Source: Blautia sp. | GTDB taxonomy: Bacteria; Bacillota; Clostridia; Lachnospirales; Lachnospiraceae | Reading direction: 5' to 3' | NCBI GenBank assembly: GCA_017515945.1 | Contig: JAFWDX010000119.1 | Coordinates: forward strand, 1 to 5,982 | Length of the DNA: 5,982 nt | In this document: piece after piece, positions 5,850-5,982 of the stretch | Layout: each line of letters opens with the position of its first letter | How positions within the stretch are numbered: position 1 is the stretch's first letter | Notes under the pieces: model-generated | The model's input: the letters and a program-made list of their open reading frames with translations, nothing else | What the model was told of the DNA's origin: nothing | The model's database searches: none | Made by a program: the position numbers and the translations under genes

Positions 5850-5907
5850 TATGTCAAGCGATTTTTAATCAAATCTGCAAGATTTTTATCGGAGCCTCCC
5901 ATTAGCT

Positions 5908-5934
5908 ATCTGCTATTTCACCGAATTAGCAGAT
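5908..5934. other. Stem-loop upstream of the truncated asparaginase
   Basis: ATCTGCTA (5908-5915) and TAGCAGAT (5927-5934) are perfect 8-bp inverted repeats. After an A-A mismatch two more A-T pairs can close a 5-nt loop. No T-tract follows on the minus strand, so a terminator is not well supported. An operator or a chance palindrome is equally possible. Confidence 0.4.
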
Positions 5935-5982
5935 CATCTCACACATTTCCATCACATGAACATGATGATAAACGAAAGAATC
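5926..5982 (-). CDS. Possible C-terminal end of an upstream gene (partial)
   Basis: From the window edge one minus-strand frame is open for 18 codons (ending VMEMCEMIC) before TAA at 5928-5926. The other two frames close sooner. The stem-loop begins at the stop, as expected for the end of a gene. The sequence is too short to recognise a family and could be chance. Confidence 0.2.
   Translation of the reverse strand, partial: DSFVYHHVHVMEMCEMIC

Noticed and set aside
5847..5858. TTGACA-like -35 element before the asparaginase frame
   Set aside because: No -10 hexamer lies at a suitable distance downstream, and that region is coding.
5849..5902. 17-codon minus-strand ORF whose TAA overlaps the asparaginase ATG
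   Set aside because: No ribosome binding site, no recognisable family and very short; the TAATG overlap is suggestive of coupling but unsupported.

Overview
The window looks like chromosomal DNA of a Gram-positive anaerobe of the Clostridia, most likely Lachnospiraceae. This rests on strong AGGAGG-type ribosome binding sites, two TTG starts, roughly even GC content, the style of the HD-GYP and asparaginase proteins, and the intergenic repeats. The genus cannot be named from the sequence. Every supported gene is on the minus strand, so the biological order runs from high to low coordinates.

Reading with transcription: (i) 5982-5850 holds the possible last codons of an unseen upstream gene, a stem-loop and no promoter I can defend. 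(ii) 5849-5034 is a type I L-asparaginase that has lost its N-terminal 60 or so residues, including the first catalytic threonine, and is probably a pseudogene. (iii) 4944-3205 is a membrane-anchored 7TM-PAS-HD-GYP protein, a likely cyclic di-GMP phosphodiesterase. (iv) 2915-1041 is a secreted protein with an N-terminal beta-propeller-like half and a C-terminal DUF3089 alpha/beta-hydrolase. (v) 823-86 is a small membrane-anchored alpha/beta-hydrolase with a complete Ser-Asp-His triad.

The most unusual part is what lies between the genes. Each junction is built almost wholly from one 29-bp imperfect palindrome with ends TGAGTCA and TGACTCA and core AGGAACCTGTCCCT. I count 14 copies that are full-length or nearly so, one cut by the window edge, and one faint remnant. 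Some form inverted pairs, always in the same relative orientation. Six form a head-to-tail array with a period near 30 bp. One copy is split by a 90-bp element with 17-bp terminal inverted repeats and an 11-bp imperfect direct repeat at its borders, which looks like a MITE. The repeats have also entered coding sequence: they supply the last residues or the stop codons of three of the four genes and begin 4 bp after the stop of the fourth.

The four genes share no obvious pathway. The two hydrolases act outside or at the membrane, HD-GYP acts on an internal second messenger, and the asparaginase is broken. Short spacing and common strand allow co-transcription, but I see no terminator with a T-tract and no convincing promoter, so operon structure is undecided. 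No gene-free stretch exceeds 300 bases.
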